This document shows, piece by piece, positions 40,379 through 48,657 of a DNA stretch of 64,000 nucleotides. The stretch lies in NCBI RefSeq assembly GCF_000025285.1, contig NC_013741.1:806001-870000 (forward strand), in the 5' to 3' direction. Positions within the stretch are counted from its first letter, which is position 1, and every line of letters begins with the position of its first letter. This DNA is from Archaeoglobus profundus DSM 5631 (GTDB lineage: Archaea; Halobacteriota; Archaeoglobi; Archaeoglobales; Archaeoglobaceae). A program made the translations under genes and the position numbers. The notes beneath the pieces were generated by a model. The model was given only the letters and a program-made list of their open reading frames with translations. It ran no database searches and was not told where the DNA came from.

Positions 40379-41227
40379 TCAGAGATATTTGCCCAAGAAT
40401 ATGCCCAACTTTCTCCTCGCTTGAGGTGTTATGTAATCCTTGTGAGTCGTTATTGCAAACTTCAAGGCATCCTTACACGGACACTTCCTTTCCACTGGAA
40501 TCTTTGGAATCAACTTCTTCAGAAGGTTTCTAACCCTCTCCTCACTCTTTGCCATGTTTTCGAGGACCATTGCAACATCTACTTCCTCTTCCTTCCAAAC
40601 GTCGTAATCAGTTACCGTAGCCACGGTTAGGTAACATATCTCAGCCTCCCTCGCAAGTTTAGCCTCAGGTAAAGCTGTCATACCTATTATGTCAAAGCCT
40701 AAAGCCCTGTGAACTGCAGATTCCGCTTTTGTTGAGAATTGCGGTCCCTCTATACAAACGTAAGTCCCATTCTCGTGAAAACTGTATCCCAAGTCCTTTA
40801 ATACTTCTATCGCTACCTTCCTTAATTCTGGGCAGAATGGCTCAGCAAAGCCGACGTGAACTACAACTTCTTCGAAGAAAGTGTTTGGCCTGAACTTGGT
40901 TTTGTCGTAAAGCTGATCTGGAATGACGATATCCAAAGGCTTTATCTCCTCCTTGAGAGAGCCTACAGCACAGACGCTTATTATTCTCTCCACTCCAAGC
41001 TTTTTTAGTGCGTATATGTTGGCTCTGTACGGGACGTTTGTCGGAGAGTATACATGCCCCCTTCCATGCCTTGGCAGGAACGCAACTTTAACGCCTTCAA
41101 GCTCCCCTACAAAGATTGAATCAGATGGCTTTCCAAAAGGCGTATCCACATCAATTTCCTTAACATTTTCAAGCCCCAAACCCTCATAAATACCAGTTCC
41201 TCCAATTATGGCAATCTTAACATCCAT
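40379..41227 (-). CDS. mtnP: S-methyl-5'-thioadenosine phosphorylase
   Basis: 282 residues of the MTAP branch of purine nucleoside phosphorylases. Phosphate and substrate loops are present: GGTGIYEG near 9-16, FLPRHGRGH, and EGPQFSTKAES; DYDVW marks the purine-binding region of MTAP. It cleaves methylthioadenosine from polyamine or SAM metabolism. An MTI/6-oxopurine phosphorylase role is an alternative in archaea. Confidence 0.92.
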   Translation of the reverse strand: MDVKIAIIGGTGIYEGLGLENVKEIDVDTPFGKPSDSIFVGELEGVKVAFLPRHGRGHVYSPTNVPYRANIYALKKLGVERIISVCAVGSLKEEIKPLDIVIPDQLYDKTKFRPNTFFEEVVVHVGFAEPFCPELRKVAIEVLKDLGYSFHENGTYVCIEGPQFSTKAESAVHRALGFDIIGMTALPEAKLAREAEICYLTVATVTDYDVWKEEEVDVAMVLENMAKSEERVRNLLKKLIPKIPVERKCPCKDALKFAITTHKDYITPQARRKLGIFLGKYL

Positions 41228-41265
41228 GCTTTTTGGGAAAAAGCGGAAGTAAAAACGTTTTCGAT

Positions 41266-41925
41266 TTACTTCAACCTGTAATAAGTTTTGTCATCTACAA
41301 CTACTTTCTCAATAACATCTCTCATCTCCATAACTCTCAGAACGCTCTCAAACCTTCCCGGGTTTATTATGTCAAGGTATATCGGATCTATTTGAAACTC
41401 ATCGTAAATTGCATTCTTTATCTCCCAAACCGTCCAAAGCTCTTTATTCTTCATTACCGCTCTTATTAAGCTTGAAAGATCTTCAACAATATTCCAAGGA
41501 AATATTACCCAAGAAAATCTTTCCAGATATTCTCCGAAGTAGTTCGGGACAAATTTAGATGTAGATACAAGAAGTAAGCAAGCTGTCCTAACTTCTTTTG
41601 CATTCTTCTCTACTATCTCCTTCGCCTTGGTCATGCTCTTACCGGTATTAACTAGATCGTCGACTATCAAAACCCTCTCCCTGTATTCTAAACTAATTTC
41701 CCCTCTAACTTTCAACTCCCCCCTGTCATATCCGATGTAGTGCTTTATTCCCAAAGAGACCAACTCATCTAAACCGAGTGCATCACAAAGGACGCTACCA
41801 ACAAACCATCCTCCTCTTGCAATTGCAACTATTGTATCGGGCTCAAATCCGTCTTCCATTATCTGCTCAGCCACTTTCCTACAGAGGCTGTCCAAGTAAT
41901 CCCAGTTCGTTATGACACATCTCAT
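41266..41925 (-). CDS. Phosphoribosyltransferase (COG2236-like) with C-terminal extension
   Basis: 219 residues. The PRPP-binding motif is RVLIVDDLVNTGKSM, and AIARGGWFVG is the phosphate loop. The last about 70 residues (after NIVEDLSSLIRAVMKNKE) look like a separate small helical domain ending DKTYYRLK, possibly a winged helix. It could salvage a purine base or act as a regulator. It overlaps tpt1 by 4 nt. Confidence 0.82.
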   Translation of the reverse strand: MRCVITNWDYLDSLCRKVAEQIMEDGFEPDTIVAIARGGWFVGSVLCDALGLDELVSLGIKHYIGYDRGELKVRGEISLEYRERVLIVDDLVNTGKSMTKAKEIVEKNAKEVRTACLLLVSTSKFVPNYFGEYLERFSWVIFPWNIVEDLSSLIRAVMKNKELWTVWEIKNAIYDEFQIDPIYLDIINPGRFESVLRVMEMRDVIEKVVVDDKTYYRLK

Positions 41926-42554
41926 AATTTTATCACCCTTTTGATATACTGGGGAGGAATCTCCTTGGCCAAAGCGATGTACTTATTGGCTTTTATTATC
42001 CTTATCCCGTTTTCTCTTGCTTTTTTTGCATCTATCTCAAGTATTATGGGGTCATCTGTTCTAAGTCTTGCCACCTCTTCGCTCTTTTCAATAGTGGTAG
42101 ACAAATGAACGTACGTCTGATTTACGGGCTTTATACCTATTTCAAGCATCCTTTGAGCTTCCTCCTCACTAGTTCCATAATATAAAACTTCTTCTTCGGC
42201 AATCGGATAGTCATTTAGCTCGACGTTAACGCTGTGCCCGTATTTGGCTCTTATCTTGCCATCCTTTATTTCGTATCTTCCCTTACTGTCCGAGTATACC
42301 AGAGCTTTGATTAGCCACCTGTTTGCCCATTTAAACTTCCTCCTAGCAACTTTGACGAGCTTTTCAAAATCGACCCATCCGTTCTCATCCATTTCTAAGC
42401 CAAACCTTTCTGGGAAATGCCTCAGAACCCCAGATATAAACCTCCCCAGTTTCTCAACCTTTTCCTTGTCCAATATCATCTCGCCCTTCTTACCGCAATG
42501 GCAAACTTCTCCCCTGTAGAATCCGTGCTCTGGGCAGAACCTTATCTCCTCCAT
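41922..42554 (-). CDS. kptA: RNA 2'-phosphotransferase (Tpt1/KptA)
   Basis: 210 residues. Moves an RNA 2'-phosphate to NAD+. It has the archaeal N-terminal zinc finger (FCPEHGFYRGEVCHCG), then SGVLRHFPERFGLEMDENGWVDFEKL and YYGTSEEEAQRMLEIGIKP..YVHLSTT. Archaeal tRNA splicing does not normally leave a 2'-phosphate, so the target is uncertain; RNA repair is likely. It overlaps DUF531 by 13 nt and the PRTase gene by 4 nt. Confidence 0.93.
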   Translation of the reverse strand: MEEIRFCPEHGFYRGEVCHCGKKGEMILDKEKVEKLGRFISGVLRHFPERFGLEMDENGWVDFEKLVKVARRKFKWANRWLIKALVYSDSKGRYEIKDGKIRAKYGHSVNVELNDYPIAEEEVLYYGTSEEEAQRMLEIGIKPVNQTYVHLSTTIEKSEEVARLRTDDPIILEIDAKKARENGIRIIKANKYIALAKEIPPQYIKRVIKL

Positions 42555-43075
42555 CCCATCACCCTCGCAAAGTGGATCGTTGTAGCGATCACACCCATTG
42601 CTGTGCAGGTTTCCAAGCTCACACCCCTTCCCGTAGCTTCGAAGTGATACCTCGCTCTCTCCATTAAATCTTTCGGCAGGCCTCTCCTACCCAGACCTAT
42701 TAAAAATGTTACCGATCTCTCTCTTATAACCCTTGCCATATCCTCAAAGCTCAAAGCTTTCTTTCTATCAGGTTCGGGAGTGGTAGCAATAAGTTCGCCA
42801 AAGTGGGCTGGAAAGTTGTCGATAAGATGTATCTTATTCTTATCGAGCATTTGATAGGCGTAATCTGGCTCCCCTATCGTTGTATAACTCACAACTTCAT
42901 CAACCATCTCCCTCTCATTTTTCCAGAAGTTGAAATCGTAAAGTGCCAGATGAAAATCGAAAGCGTAGCAGAGTGGGATTGCCCTCGCAATGCTTCTCAA
43001 ATGAATTTCATGCTTCTTCAGCTTATCGTACGTATTAACCAAACACAGCACTATCACGTTTAAAACTTTAAACAA
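42542..43075 (-). CDS. DUF531 protein, predicted SPOUT-like RNA methyltransferase
   Basis: 177 residues matching the archaeal DUF531 family (SPOUT superfamily by prediction): LGRRGLPKDLMERARYHFEATGRGVSLETCTAMGVIATTI is the knot-like C-terminal region. It overlaps tpt1 and so joins an apparent RNA-modification and repair operon. The target is unknown. Confidence 0.8.
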   Translation of the reverse strand: MFKVLNVIVLCLVNTYDKLKKHEIHLRSIARAIPLCYAFDFHLALYDFNFWKNEREMVDEVVSYTTIGEPDYAYQMLDKNKIHLIDNFPAHFGELIATTPEPDRKKALSFEDMARVIRERSVTFLIGLGRRGLPKDLMERARYHFEATGRGVSLETCTAMGVIATTIHFARVMGWRR

Positions 43076-43105
43076 ACGTTAAAAATACGTTGACAACTTC
43101 CCGAT

Positions 43106-43678
43106 ATGGACATAATAATAGTCGGCGTGGGAGGACAGGGCATACTGACGTGCTCAAATATACTGGCAAGGGCTAGCATGAATGCGGGTTTGAACGTAAT
43201 CACTTCAGAGGTACATGGAATGGCTCAGAGAGGCGGCAGTGTCGAAGTCCATGTAAGAATTGGAGATGTTCACTCTCCTCTAATACCGTTAGGATCTGCC
43301 GATGCTATGATTGCTCTAGAGCCAGTGGAAGCTTTGAGGAAGGCAGAGTTCATCGGTAAGGATTCGCTCGTTGTGGTAAACACGAAGCCGATAGTACCTG
43401 TAAGTGTCACACTCGGGTTAGCGAGATATCCAGATGTAGATGAAGTTATAGATGCTATCAAAAGTGTCGCTGACAGAGTTGTGCATTTAAACGCATTTGA
43501 AATAGCCGAAAAGGCTGGTGACGTTAGAAGTGCCAATGTAGTCATGCTTGGCGCTTTCGCTAAACATACAGAGCTGTTTACACTTAAAGAGCTTGAGAAA
43601 GCTGTTAAAGATGTTTTACCAGAGAAAGTCCACGATGTTAACATTAAGGCGTTGAGATTAGGTTATGAGCTTGCGTAA
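43106..43678 (+). CDS. iorB: Indolepyruvate ferredoxin oxidoreductase beta subunit
   Basis: 190 residues of the 2-oxoacid:acceptor oxidoreductase gamma-type domain. It starts IIIVGVGGQGILTCSNILARA and has EVHGMAQRGGSVEVHVRIG. With IorA it oxidatively decarboxylates aryl pyruvates to aryl acetyl-CoA. iorA is not adjacent here, which is unusual. Confidence 0.9.
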   Translation: MDIIIVGVGGQGILTCSNILARASMNAGLNVITSEVHGMAQRGGSVEVHVRIGDVHSPLIPLGSADAMIALEPVEALRKAEFIGKDSLVVVNTKPIVPVSVTLGLARYPDVDEVIDAIKSVADRVVHLNAFEIAEKAGDVRSANVVMLGAFAKHTELFTLKELEKAVKDVLPEKVHDVNIKALRLGYELA

Positions 43679-43681
43679 AGT

Positions 43682-43957
43682 TTATACGTCTAAAGTTGAA
43701 TGGGCAGTAAGGGCTCGTGGTCTAGGGGTTATGACGTCGCCTTGACGAGGCGAAGGTCCCCGGTTCGAATCCGGGCGAGCCCATGCCAATTCCTTTTCAT
43801 AGACCGCTACCAATTCAATTATCTTTGGTTCTAGGAGATCAGCGATAGATCTTCCCTCTGCTTCCGCTATTTTCTTTAATCTCTCGTATAGATGCCTGTC
43901 AATCCTCAGACAAAAGTTCACCCTACCACTAGGTCGCCTTCCCACATTAATTCTCAT
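43682..43957 (-). CDS. Ribbon-helix-helix-like small protein whose frame runs through antisense tRNA-Val
   Basis: 91 codons. The first about 58 residues look like a real RHH-type DNA-binding protein: GRVNFCLRIDRHLYERLKKIAEAEGRSIADLLEPKIIELV (11-50). The C-terminal third is simply the antisense translation of tRNA-Val (ARPDSNRGPSPRQGDVITPRP). So either the protein really ends this way, or an original 3' end has been replaced by the tRNA. GTG 43945 is an alternative start. A 16-bp perfect palindrome spans the ATG. Confidence 0.6.
   Translation of the reverse strand: MRINVGRRPSGRVNFCLRIDRHLYERLKKIAEAEGRSIADLLEPKIIELVAVYEKELAWARPDSNRGPSPRQGDVITPRPRALTAHSTLDV
43711..43783 (+). tRNA. tRNA-Val (GAC)
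   Basis: Acceptor GGGCTCG/CGAGCCC, anticodon stem-loop TCGCC-TTGACGA-GGCGA (GAC), T arm CCCGG-TTCGAAT-CCGGG, discriminator A. No intron. The antisense reading frame of a minus-strand gene passes through the entire tRNA. Confidence 0.94.
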
Positions 43958-43965
43958 ATGAGAAT
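43950..43965. promoter_or_regulatory. 16-bp perfect palindrome over the RHH start codon
   Basis: ATTCTCATATGAGAAT reads the same on both strands and contains the ATG (43957-43955) of the small RHH-like gene. RHH proteins often repress their own genes through such sites. Two tandem 11-bp copies of TAAGTTCTTCC (43972-43993) lie just upstream. Confidence 0.5.
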
Positions 43966-44024
43966 AAAAATTAAGTTCTTCCTAAGTTCTTCCATTTTTT
44001 CCCAAGATTCAAGTACAATCCGAC

Positions 44025-44798
44025 TTAAGCGTGTTCACATCTCGTTAAAGGAATAACGTATCTTAGACCGTTCTCATTTTTAACAATGGCTTTTACACCG
44101 TAAACACTTTCTATCACGTTCTCACTCAACACTTCAGCAGGTTTACCGTTGGCTAGAACTCTCCCATTTTTCATAATCACAATTTTGTCCGCATATCTCA
44201 AAGCAAGGTTTAAATCGTGCAAAGCTACGATTGCAGTCTTTCCATCTTTCACTACGTCTCTTATTATATCCATTACCTCGAGTTGGCTGTTCAAGTCGAG
44301 ATTGTTCGTTGGTTCATCTAGAAGAAGGATCGAAGGCTCTTTAGCCAAAGCCATAGCTAAAAGAACTTTCTGTCTTTGACCTCCACTCAGCTCGTTCAAA
44401 TTCTTCCAAGCCAAGTTCTCTATTCCCAGCAACTTCATTGCATTTCTGACAGCCTCAATGTCAGATTGACTTGGTGTCCAGCCTAAGTATGGCAAACGAC
44501 CGATTAGAACTGATTCAAAGACCGTAAGCGGAAAAGTTCGTTCAATTGCTTGAGGAACGTAACCAATTAACTTCGCCAACTCAATTGGATCAAAATCGAA
44601 AATATCTACTCCATTTATAATTATCCTCCCTTTCTGAGGTCTTAACGCCCCAAGTGTACACCTCAAAAGCGTTGATTTGCCCGCACCGTTTGGACCAAGC
44701 AGGCAAACTATCTCACCCTCTCTAGCATTCATTGTTACATCTCTTAGCACTTGAAATCCTCCGTAGCTGAATGAAACGTTCTTAACACTTACCACCAT
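44025..44798 (-). CDS. ABC transporter ATP-binding protein (FecE/BtuD family)
   Basis: 257 residues. Walker A GPNGAGKST (35-43), signature LSGGQ (137-141), Walker B LLLDEP (158-163), Q-loop YVPQ. This is the ATPase of an iron-chelate, haem or cobamide importer. It overlaps the permease gene by 10 nt; last gene of the five-gene operon. Confidence 0.93.
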   Translation of the reverse strand: MVVSVKNVSFSYGGFQVLRDVTMNAREGEIVCLLGPNGAGKSTLLRCTLGALRPQKGRIIINGVDIFDFDPIELAKLIGYVPQAIERTFPLTVFESVLIGRLPYLGWTPSQSDIEAVRNAMKLLGIENLAWKNLNELSGGQRQKVLLAMALAKEPSILLLDEPTNNLDLNSQLEVMDIIRDVVKDGKTAIVALHDLNLALRYADKIVIMKNGRVLANGKPAEVLSENVIESVYGVKAIVKNENGLRYVIPLTRCEHA

Positions 44799-45856
44799 GC
44801 CCTTTCACCTCTCTTTATGATCAAGTATATGAACAGTGGAACTCCCAAGAATGATGTGAATATTCCTACTGGTAAAGTTAGAGGAAGGAACAGCGTTCTC
44901 GAAGCTGTATCTGCAACGAGCAATATTATTGCTCCAATCAAACATGATGAAGGAATTAAGTATCTGTGATCACTTCCCAAAGCAAGTCTTGCTATATGCG
45001 GTGAAACCAAGCAAACAAAAGATATTACACCGAGAAAAGAGACTGCAGTTGCCGTTAAGAGCGATGCTATGACCATACCTACCAATCTCATCCTCCTCGC
45101 ATCGACACCCAAGCTTTTCGCAATGTCATCCCCCAAATAGAGAGCATTAAACTTCCAGCACCATCTGTAGGATATGAAGAGAGTTATGAAAAGTACAAGA
45201 CTCATAACTTCAAGGCTGACCCAAGTTGTCTTCGATAAACTACCGAACAGCCAGAATACTATTGCAGCAACTTGCTCAGTCGTACCGAAGTACTGTATGA
45301 GCGATGTAGCTGCTGAAAAGAGAAATAAAATTGCAAGTCCAGCTAAAACGATAACTGCTGGAGAAGCTCCTTTCATTTTGGAAATCGTGAGAATTGCAAA
45401 TGTTGCTATGAGCGAGAAGGCAAACGCACTAATGATTACTACGTAAAAGTTTGTAATTTGAAAACCTCCAAGGGCTGTTTCAAGCATAATTCCTCCTACT
45501 CCACTAACTATTGCCAAAGCTGCGCCGAAAGCTGCAGCAGATGATATTCCTAGCGTGAATGGTGATGCGAGGGGATTCCTCAATACAGTTTGAGTAATTA
45601 GTCCAGATAAGGCTAACCCAGCCCCCGCAGATACAGCCATCAGAACTCTCGGCAACCTTATATTCCAGATTATAGTTTCAGCTTTCTCTGTTCCCGTTCC
45701 CATCAAAGCATCAATGACAGTTTTACAGTCAAGCCGTGATGATCCGACAAGTAACGAGTAAATTGAGGCTAGTATTAAAAGGAATAGCAAAGAAATTACA
45801 AAAATTGTTCTTTTCCTGATAAAGTTTCTATAATCTGCTAATGATACCTCCATCAT
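44789..45856 (-). CDS. FecCD-family permease
   Basis: 355 residues with nine to ten membrane helices. Typical FecCD/BtuC segments: RLPRVLMAVSAGAGLALSGLITQTVLRNPLASPFTLGIS and FVCLVSPHIARLALGSDHRYLIP. It overlaps the binding-protein gene by 4 nt. Confidence 0.94.
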   Translation of the reverse strand: MMEVSLADYRNFIRKRTIFVISLLFLLILASIYSLLVGSSRLDCKTVIDALMGTGTEKAETIIWNIRLPRVLMAVSAGAGLALSGLITQTVLRNPLASPFTLGISSAAAFGAALAIVSGVGGIMLETALGGFQITNFYVVIISAFAFSLIATFAILTISKMKGASPAVIVLAGLAILFLFSAATSLIQYFGTTEQVAAIVFWLFGSLSKTTWVSLEVMSLVLFITLFISYRWCWKFNALYLGDDIAKSLGVDARRMRLVGMVIASLLTATAVSFLGVISFVCLVSPHIARLALGSDHRYLIPSSCLIGAIILLVADTASRTLFLPLTLPVGIFTSFLGVPLFIYLIIKRGERAWW

Positions 45857-46923
45857 TGGGGCGTCAGCTCCCGAGAAAGGTAAACTCCTCTGTTCTTGAT
45901 GACTTCGTGGAACACTTCTGCACCCTTCTCCCCGTAGAAGAATGTAAACATCTCTTCGCCCTTCTTCATAACATCTACATCCTCAAACCTCTCTGGGTAT
46001 AGCACTTTTGCTGCCCAGTACAGATCTACTATCATTGTCTTTGGATCGTAGCCAATGAATGGTCCGAACAATCCGTAAACTTTCCCTTCTTCCACAGCTT
46101 TTACCTGCTGAAGAGCAGGATCGTTCAGTATTTCATCAACTGCAGATTTTCCTTTGTAGCCGTGTATGAAGATGGCATCTGGATTCCACTCTATTATCTG
46201 CTCCTTTGTAACCTCCATGTAGTGTGCTGGAATGTTCTCAGCTACGTTTCTCGCTATCAAATCAATTGGAGCATAGTTCTTCACAGTCCAGCCGATTCCA
46301 TACCTGTAAGCCCAGTTCGAAAGGAAGACTTTCGGCTTTTGTTCCTTTGGAATATCTTCAACTCTCTTTGTAACATTTTTTATTTCAGAATCTAAGTATT
46401 CTATTATTTCTTCAGCCCTCTCCTCTTTTCCAAGAATTTTTGCAACAAGCCTGATCGTCTCGTAGAAGTCGTTAAGTTTTCCTGAGTAAATCGAAGTGTT
46501 TATACAAACAACAGGAACTCCTGTGTTCTTTTCTATAGTATCGGCTATTTGGGCATAAGCAGACTCAATAAAGATAACATCTGGCTTGAGCTCGGCAATC
46601 TTTTCCATATCTGGTTCATTAACGGAACCTATTCTCTCCGCTTTTAGCAGTTCTGGATATGCGAGGGCATCTTCAAGCTTGTCTCCGTACCTATCAAAAT
46701 AATTGCTGACTCCAACGACTTTATCCGTTGCGTTAAGCATCACGATTATCCTTAAGTTCGCAGGGAAAAGAGTGGCAACCCTTTCAACATTCTCTGGAAT
46801 TTTGACAGTCCTACCAGCCATGTCCTTTATTTCGATATATCCTGCTTTTGATTCCTCTTTAACACATCCGGCGATAAGAGTAGCGACGGCAATTAATATA
46901 AGGAGCGTAGCGAACTTTTTCAT
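45853..46923 (-). CDS. Periplasmic-type binding lipoprotein (iron chelate/cobamide family)
   Basis: 356 residues. An N-terminal signal ends in the lipobox LIAGC (Cys20), so it is anchored outside the membrane. The fold is PF01497: DMAGRTVKIPENVERVATLFP near 33-53 and LKPDVIFIESAY near 110-121. Its ligand class (ferric chelate, cobamide, tungstate-like) cannot be told from sequence. It overlaps the cupin gene by 4 nt. Confidence 0.92.
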   Translation of the reverse strand: MKKFATLLILIAVATLIAGCVKEESKAGYIEIKDMAGRTVKIPENVERVATLFPANLRIIVMLNATDKVVGVSNYFDRYGDKLEDALAYPELLKAERIGSVNEPDMEKIAELKPDVIFIESAYAQIADTIEKNTGVPVVCINTSIYSGKLNDFYETIRLVAKILGKEERAEEIIEYLDSEIKNVTKRVEDIPKEQKPKVFLSNWAYRYGIGWTVKNYAPIDLIARNVAENIPAHYMEVTKEQIIEWNPDAIFIHGYKGKSAVDEILNDPALQQVKAVEEGKVYGLFGPFIGYDPKTMIVDLYWAAKVLYPERFEDVDVMKKGEEMFTFFYGEKGAEVFHEVIKNRGVYLSRELTPQ

Positions 46924-47264
46924 TTCTCAAACCTCCTCAGGATAGACTTCAGCTCATCCAAACTCTTGTAACCCGGATTGACCGAGATGAGAATAGCTTC
47001 GGCCTTTTCCTCGCATTCCATTCCAACTTCGAAATTCGCTGAAATGTAGGCAAAGTCGTAGGCTTTCAATTCGACATCGTTCAATTTAACTCTTCCTTTT
47101 GTAACAATCATCGCTCCATCCCTCGGATGGGAGTGTGGCTCAACTTTTAGACCAGCAGGAATCTTTAAGTATATCACTGCAATTTTTTCCGAGACAAAAA
47201 GAGGTTTCATTATACCCTCTGGCGTGTTAAACTCTTCCATCTCATTAAATCTCACGACCTCCAT
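46920..47264 (-). CDS. Cupin-domain protein
   Basis: 114 residues. The first cupin motif is LKVEPHSHPRDGAMIVTKGRVKLN, with His residues for a metal; the second motif is weaker (YKAYDFAYISANFEVGMECEEKA-type). It is a single-domain cupin that could bind a metal or small ligand. It lies between the methyltransferase (4-nt gap) and the binding protein (4-nt overlap), so it likely acts on the same compound. Confidence 0.82.
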   Translation of the reverse strand: MEVVRFNEMEEFNTPEGIMKPLFVSEKIAVIYLKIPAGLKVEPHSHPRDGAMIVTKGRVKLNDVELKAYDFAYISANFEVGMECEEKAEAILISVNPGYKSLDELKSILRRFEK

Positions 47265-47268
47265 AAAA

Positions 47269-48273
47269 TCACCCCCTCTTAGCGACTACAATTATCTTGG
47301 AGGGGCTGTAAGACTTGCCAATGTCTATGATATCAACAACTTCAAATCTGCACGATTCGAGAATGTCGCAGAATTCGGGTGTTGAGTAAACACTGTCAAC
47401 TTCCTCGAGTATTGCGAACATGAGGTCGAAGAATACAGCAGTGGAATCCTCTTTTAAGTCATCGATATGCCAGTGCTTCGATATTAGTATACCATCATCG
47501 TTGAGAGATTCATGGACTTTTTTAAGAATTTGAGTTAATTCCTCACGAGGTCTGTAGAAAACGTCTGATGCAAAGACTATGTCATATCCTGAGCCAATAT
47601 CATCCTTTGTAAAATCTCCCGCTATAAGTTTAACTCTGTCTCCAACGAATTTCTTCGCAACTTCAATCACTGGGGGTAAATCGAAAACGTAGGCGTCGAG
47701 TTCTGGATTTATCTCTTTAAAGGCTAGTGCGTATAGTCCGTGCCCTCCTCCCAAATCGAGGAGCTTTCTAGCTCTCTTAAATTCAGGCAACTCTTTGACG
47801 ATTTCAACAGTCCTTGGCAAATCCCATCTTACAGCCCCTTCAGCCATTGCAAGTATGAAGCTTTCATTGAAGACAGATTGATCTCTTCGGAAACTCAAGG
47901 GACATTTTCTTAAGGCTTCTCCGAGCCTGTTCCACCTCTCCTCTCTCGTCTTCTTATAAAGCTTTATCAAGTTTCCCTGATAGAACGGCGAATCGCTCAA
48001 AAGGAAGACTTTCGATACCTCAGTTAAGGCGTACTTACCGTTAACTTCTTTTAGAAAGCCCGAAGCTGCCAAAGCGTTACACACCTTTTTTGTTAGTCTC
48101 TTATTGAGTTTAAGTTCCTTAGCAACTTCTTCAGCACTTTTAGGCTTCTTGAAGTGGTCGAATAGGTTTAATTCAACAGCCGTGGCTAGAACGATGAATT
48201 TTTCGACCGATTGGGCTAATTCGGAGATTACGTTCGGATTAATCGGCGGGTAATTTAATATCTTTTCTAGCAC
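47269..48273 (-). CDS. SAM-dependent O-methyltransferase family 2 protein with N-terminal winged helix
   Basis: 334 residues. The N-terminal dimerisation/winged-helix domain (LFDHFKKPKSAEEVAKELKLNKRLTKKVCNALAASGFL) precedes a Rossmann methyltransferase with LLDLGGGHGLYA (171-182). The architecture is that of small-molecule O-, N- or C-methyltransferases. The start is GTG with GGGGGTGA 8 nt upstream. First gene of the operon with cupin and FecBCD-type transporter; it may modify the ligand that is imported. Confidence 0.88.
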   Translation of the reverse strand: MLEKILNYPPINPNVISELAQSVEKFIVLATAVELNLFDHFKKPKSAEEVAKELKLNKRLTKKVCNALAASGFLKEVNGKYALTEVSKVFLLSDSPFYQGNLIKLYKKTREERWNRLGEALRKCPLSFRRDQSVFNESFILAMAEGAVRWDLPRTVEIVKELPEFKRARKLLDLGGGHGLYALAFKEINPELDAYVFDLPPVIEVAKKFVGDRVKLIAGDFTKDDIGSGYDIVFASDVFYRPREELTQILKKVHESLNDDGILISKHWHIDDLKEDSTAVFFDLMFAILEEVDSVYSTPEFCDILESCRFEVVDIIDIGKSYSPSKIIVVAKRG

Positions 48274-48300
48274 AATCTGTCACCCCCTAGTCCTTCTTAA

Positions 48301-48352
48301 TACTATATCTCATAAGTTTCTTAAATCTTACTATATCGGCTGGTATAATACC
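48301..48352. repeat. Direct repeats TACTATATC and palindrome GGTATAATACC in the methyltransferase-ABC operon promoter
   Basis: TACTATATC occurs at 48301-48309 and 48329-48337 (28 bp apart, same face of the helix roughly), and GGTATAATACC (48342-48352) is a perfect palindrome. They lie 28-80 bp before the GTG start. They may be binding sites for a metal- or ligand-responsive repressor, or overlap the core promoter. Confidence 0.4.
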
Positions 48353-48429
48353 CTACTTAGTATCTTTTATCGCAGTCTGTTGTAAAACTGAAAATTAGTT
48401 ATTTTGAATTTTGAAAGGTATTTTGAAAG

Positions 48430-48657
48430 GTGTATGGTCTACCAAGTGGCTACAGTTACGGCAAAATTTGGACATTACGCTATCCTGAGTCATTTTACCA
48501 TCCGAAGTTTCATAAGAGCTTTGTAAACTACGTATTAGACAACATTGAAGAAGATGAAGAGGTAATGGAGGATGTTTTGAAGTGCAACAGATTCTGGATT
48601 AAGGCATACATTGAAGACGAATATTTGGTAATCAAACTGATGCTCGCGAAGTGGTGA
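48430..48657 (+). CDS. Hypothetical 75-residue protein
   Basis: Starts at GTG (MYGLPSGYSYGKIWTLRYPE) with GAAAGG just upstream. Rich in Tyr, Lys and acidic residues; soluble; no motif recognised. A 12-bp sequence ATTTTGAAAGGT is tandemly duplicated directly before the start, so the ribosome site exists twice. It stands between two minus-strand operons. Confidence 0.5.
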   Translation: MYGLPSGYSYGKIWTLRYPESFYHPKFHKSFVNYVLDNIEEDEEVMEDVLKCNRFWIKAYIEDEYLVIKLMLAKW

